DNA of 21,823 bases. Source: JANRLT01 sp041736895 (lineage in GTDB: Bacteria > Planctomycetota > Planctomycetia > Pirellulales > JALHPA01). Positions 20,372 through 21,823 of the stretch are shown piece after piece. The translations under genes were made by a program, and so were the position numbers. The stretch's first letter is position 1. Every line of letters begins with the position of its first letter. The notes beneath the pieces were generated by a model. The model worked only from the letters and a program-made list of their open reading frames with translations. It had not been told where the DNA came from and ran no database searches. The stretch spans positions 1 through 21,823 of the forward strand of contig JBGSSS010000218.1 of NCBI GenBank assembly GCA_041736895.1, in the 5' to 3' direction.

Positions 20372-20603
20372 AACTTACTGTTGTGTGCCCGCAGCGACGG
20401 CGGATGGCCGGGGCTGAGCGCAGCGAACCCCCGGAAATTGTGTTACAAGAATTGTCTGATCCGTGATCAGCATTGCAGCAACGTTTCATCCGCACTGATC
20501 CGGGGGTTCCCGTTGGTCGACCCGGGGCACCCGGCGATTCTGGTGCGGCAAATCCGAGTCTCCGAGAGGCTCGCCAACCGACTCGTGGTCGAGCTGTCAT
20601 TGT

Positions 20604-20623
20604 TTGCACGCGCAAGATTTGAC
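20604..20623 (+). repeat. 20-bp direct repeat, copy 2
   Basis: Identical to 19761-19780 and in the same orientation. The flanking bases differ, so the shared unit is short. Confidence 0.7.
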
Positions 20624-20640
20624 ACTTCGAGAATCCAAGG

Positions 20641-20672
20641 TTAGCCTAGCCGAAAGATTTCGGCGCGGCTAA
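20641..20672. terminator. Strong two-part hairpin before the SMI1 gene
   Basis: TTAGCC pairs with GGCTAA and, after a two-base internal loop, GCCGAA pairs with TTCGGC around AGAT. It may end transcription from the 19841 gene or be part of a repeat; CGGTTTAGCC follows at 20674-20683. Confidence 0.45.
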
Positions 20673-20745
20673 ACGGTTTAGCCCCAACACTTGATAAGTG
20701 TATTGGCGCAAGAGAATGATAGGTTATCCAGCACTGAACACACCT

Positions 20746-21330
20746 ATGCCGAAAACGGTCCCGACCATCGCCGCATCTTGGGAGCGCATCCACAAGGCAC
20801 TTGGCGCGGTTGAGACCGACCACCTGCAAAGCCTAGAGAAGCCCGCGAAGGCGGAGGCCATTGCGAAGCTTGAAGCGACGCTTGGCGTAACGCTTCCGGC
20901 CGAGTTCAAGCAGTCATTGGCGATCCACGACGGGCAGAAGAGCGGCGCGCAGATTGGCGCGTTCCCCGGCTTCTATCACGACTACATCGGAGGCAGTTAC
21001 TATCTGATGGACTTGAAGGCGATCGTGCGAGACTGGAAGTCACTTCGCGCGGTCAAGAAAGCCGGTGACTTCGACGACTCCGCCGCAGAACCCGATCGAG
21101 GCGTCGCCGCGTGTTGGTGGGATGAATTGTGGATCCCGTTCGCCGCGAATGGGGGCGGCGACTACTTCTGCATCGATCTAAAGCCCGCGCGTGGCGGCTC
21201 AGTCGGGCAGATCATCAGCTTCGAGGGCAACGCGGGACCGCGGCGCATCACCGCCAAGTCGTTCACCGTCTGGCTTGAGCAGCAGGCCAAAGCGTTCGAG
21301 TCCGGGGAATTGCCGGACGCGGAAGTCTGA
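20746..21330 (+). CDS. SMI1/KNR4-family protein
   Basis: 194 residues from ATG 20746 (MPKTVPTIAASWERIHKALG); ATG 20716 in the same frame is possible, and neither has a clear ribosome site. The SMI1/KNR4 fold shows as KAEAIAKLEATLGVTLPAEF, then KQSLAIHDGQ, and the later WWDELWIPFAANGGGDYFCI, DLKPARGGSVGQIISFEGNA. The 'wiPfa.ngggd.f.iDl' block is the family hallmark. In bacteria these are often immunity proteins of contact-dependent or polymorphic toxin systems, but many stand alone. No toxin is adjacent here, so its partner is unknown. Confidence 0.88.
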   Translation: MPKTVPTIAASWERIHKALGAVETDHLQSLEKPAKAEAIAKLEATLGVTLPAEFKQSLAIHDGQKSGAQIGAFPGFYHDYIGGSYYLMDLKAIVRDWKSLRAVKKAGDFDDSAAEPDRGVAACWWDELWIPFAANGGGDYFCIDLKPARGGSVGQIISFEGNAGPRRITAKSFTVWLEQQAKAFESGELPDAEV

Positions 21331-21823
21331 AGCGGCGGTGCGGAGGTGCTGGATAACCCGACACTGGACCGGACCGGCGGAGCGGTCCCCGGAATTCGAA
21401 AGCAGGTCGGTGATGGGCCGGCCAGTGAATGTCAGTCCGTTATCACTTCGAGCAGAAACTCGTCTACCTGAACACAACGAAATTTCGGCGTTTAAACCGC
21501 TTTCCCGCGACTCACTTTTCACCTCAAAAACCTCGCGCCCAACTCCTTGTCCCATAACCTCTTAGAATCCGTCAAAATAGGCCTTTAGCTGCTCCCCAGA
21601 CGACCCCAAAACTGGTAGAATTCGGGTTCGTTTTTCGGCTGCTGAAGCAGGCTGGAAAACCCTCAAAATCGCTCTACTTTTCCAGGGGTTTCGTTGATCG
21701 CCGCGGGTTCCCAACATGCCGTGCGCAGCTTGCCGTTGACGGGCCCTTGGCCGCGCGGCGAGGAGCCGGAAGCCAGTCTTCCGCGAGCCAACGCGCGCCC
21801 CACCGATCGCGGCGGTTTTGATA
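21331..21823. other. Right-edge region, no gene seen
   Basis: 493 bases to the window edge. The first 115 bases contain the inverted element at 21352-21443. Beyond it the sequence is not visibly coding on either strand, apart from short shadow frames. GC content falls in 21480-21690, and runs such as CAAAAACC and CCAAAACTGG appear. A gene may begin beyond the edge. Confidence 0.5.
21352..21443. repeat. Imperfect inverted element after the SMI1 gene
   Basis: The ends are GATAAC (21352-21357) and GTTATC (21438-21443). Inside, CACTGGACCGGACCGG faces GGGCCGGCCAGTG. Its overall form (complementary outer boxes, spacer, second arms, variable centre) recalls the element at 19193, although the outer boxes do not fit integron core sites well. 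It starts 21 bases after the SMI1 stop. Confidence 0.45.

Larger units (their letters stand above)
20372..20745. other. Stem-loop-rich spacer, no gene seen
   Basis: 374 bases containing an inverted repeat (20426-20435, AACCCCCGGA, with its complement at 20499-20508), the second 20-bp direct repeat, the strong hairpin at 20641-20672, and a smaller one, ACACTT-GAT-AAGTGT (20687-20701). The GGGGCTGAGCG...CCCCCGGA text near 20410 resembles dispersed repeats of this bacterial group. Confidence 0.5.

Noticed and set aside
1..21823. CRISPR array, transposase, integrase or phage structural genes
   Set aside because: None of the real frames carries such domains, and no regularly spaced short repeats were seen.

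Overview
The window reads like the chromosome of a Planctomycete (Pirellula-type) or a close PVC relative. The evidence is GC-rich coding sequence, many small secreted proteins, a CxPxR sulfatase, a PQQ-propeller protein of the 'DWPQWRGENR' type, a BD-FAE-like secreted esterase, and intergenic spaces full of short palindromic repeats. The lineage is inferred from gene style, since no rRNA or tRNA marker is present.

Layout. 1-302: the 3' end of rtcB, then two inverted repeats. 652-4168 (minus strand): a PQQ-like propeller protein, a CaCA-family antiporter and a tandem-domain universal stress protein; the last two look like an operon with a visible promoter. 4508-5461 (plus): a membrane protein with a zinc-ribbon-like CxxC pair, split by an in-frame TGA. 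5580-6597: the first of three paralogous secreted, C-terminally anchored proteins, plus a four-helix membrane protein. 6734-8113: a sulfatase whose stop codon lies inside a repeat. 8346-9614: a small hypothetical protein and an ATP-grasp ligase. 9954-10919 (minus): a secreted propeller-like DUF6528-type protein.

11.1-15.8 kb is an accessory zone: an antitoxin/VapC pair, a nucleotidyltransferase cassette bracketed by two almost identical 105-bp repeats, a truncated L,D-transpeptidase (Tlde1/DUF2778-like) remnant abutting one repeat, an esterase, and several small immunity-like or unknown proteins. 16.2-17.5 kb holds the other two paralogs in tandem. 17.7-21.3 kb is a run of plus-strand single genes (possible lipoprotein, SGNH-like hydrolase, EF-hand protein, secreted unknown, SMI1/KNR4 protein) separated by stem-loop-rich spacers, one of which resembles an integron attC site.

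The most interesting signals are: (i) the three-member secreted family with a proline-rich mature N-terminus and a shared PPS / helix / W-F-R-R-K tail that looks like an undescribed sorting or anchoring signal; (ii) the repeat-bracketed nucleotidyltransferase cassette with two tiny partners, a toxin-antitoxin candidate; (iii) the in-frame TGA followed by a hairpin; (iv) repeat families placed directly at the 3' ends of genes. I see no CRISPR array, no transposase, no phage structural genes and no large multi-gene defence system.
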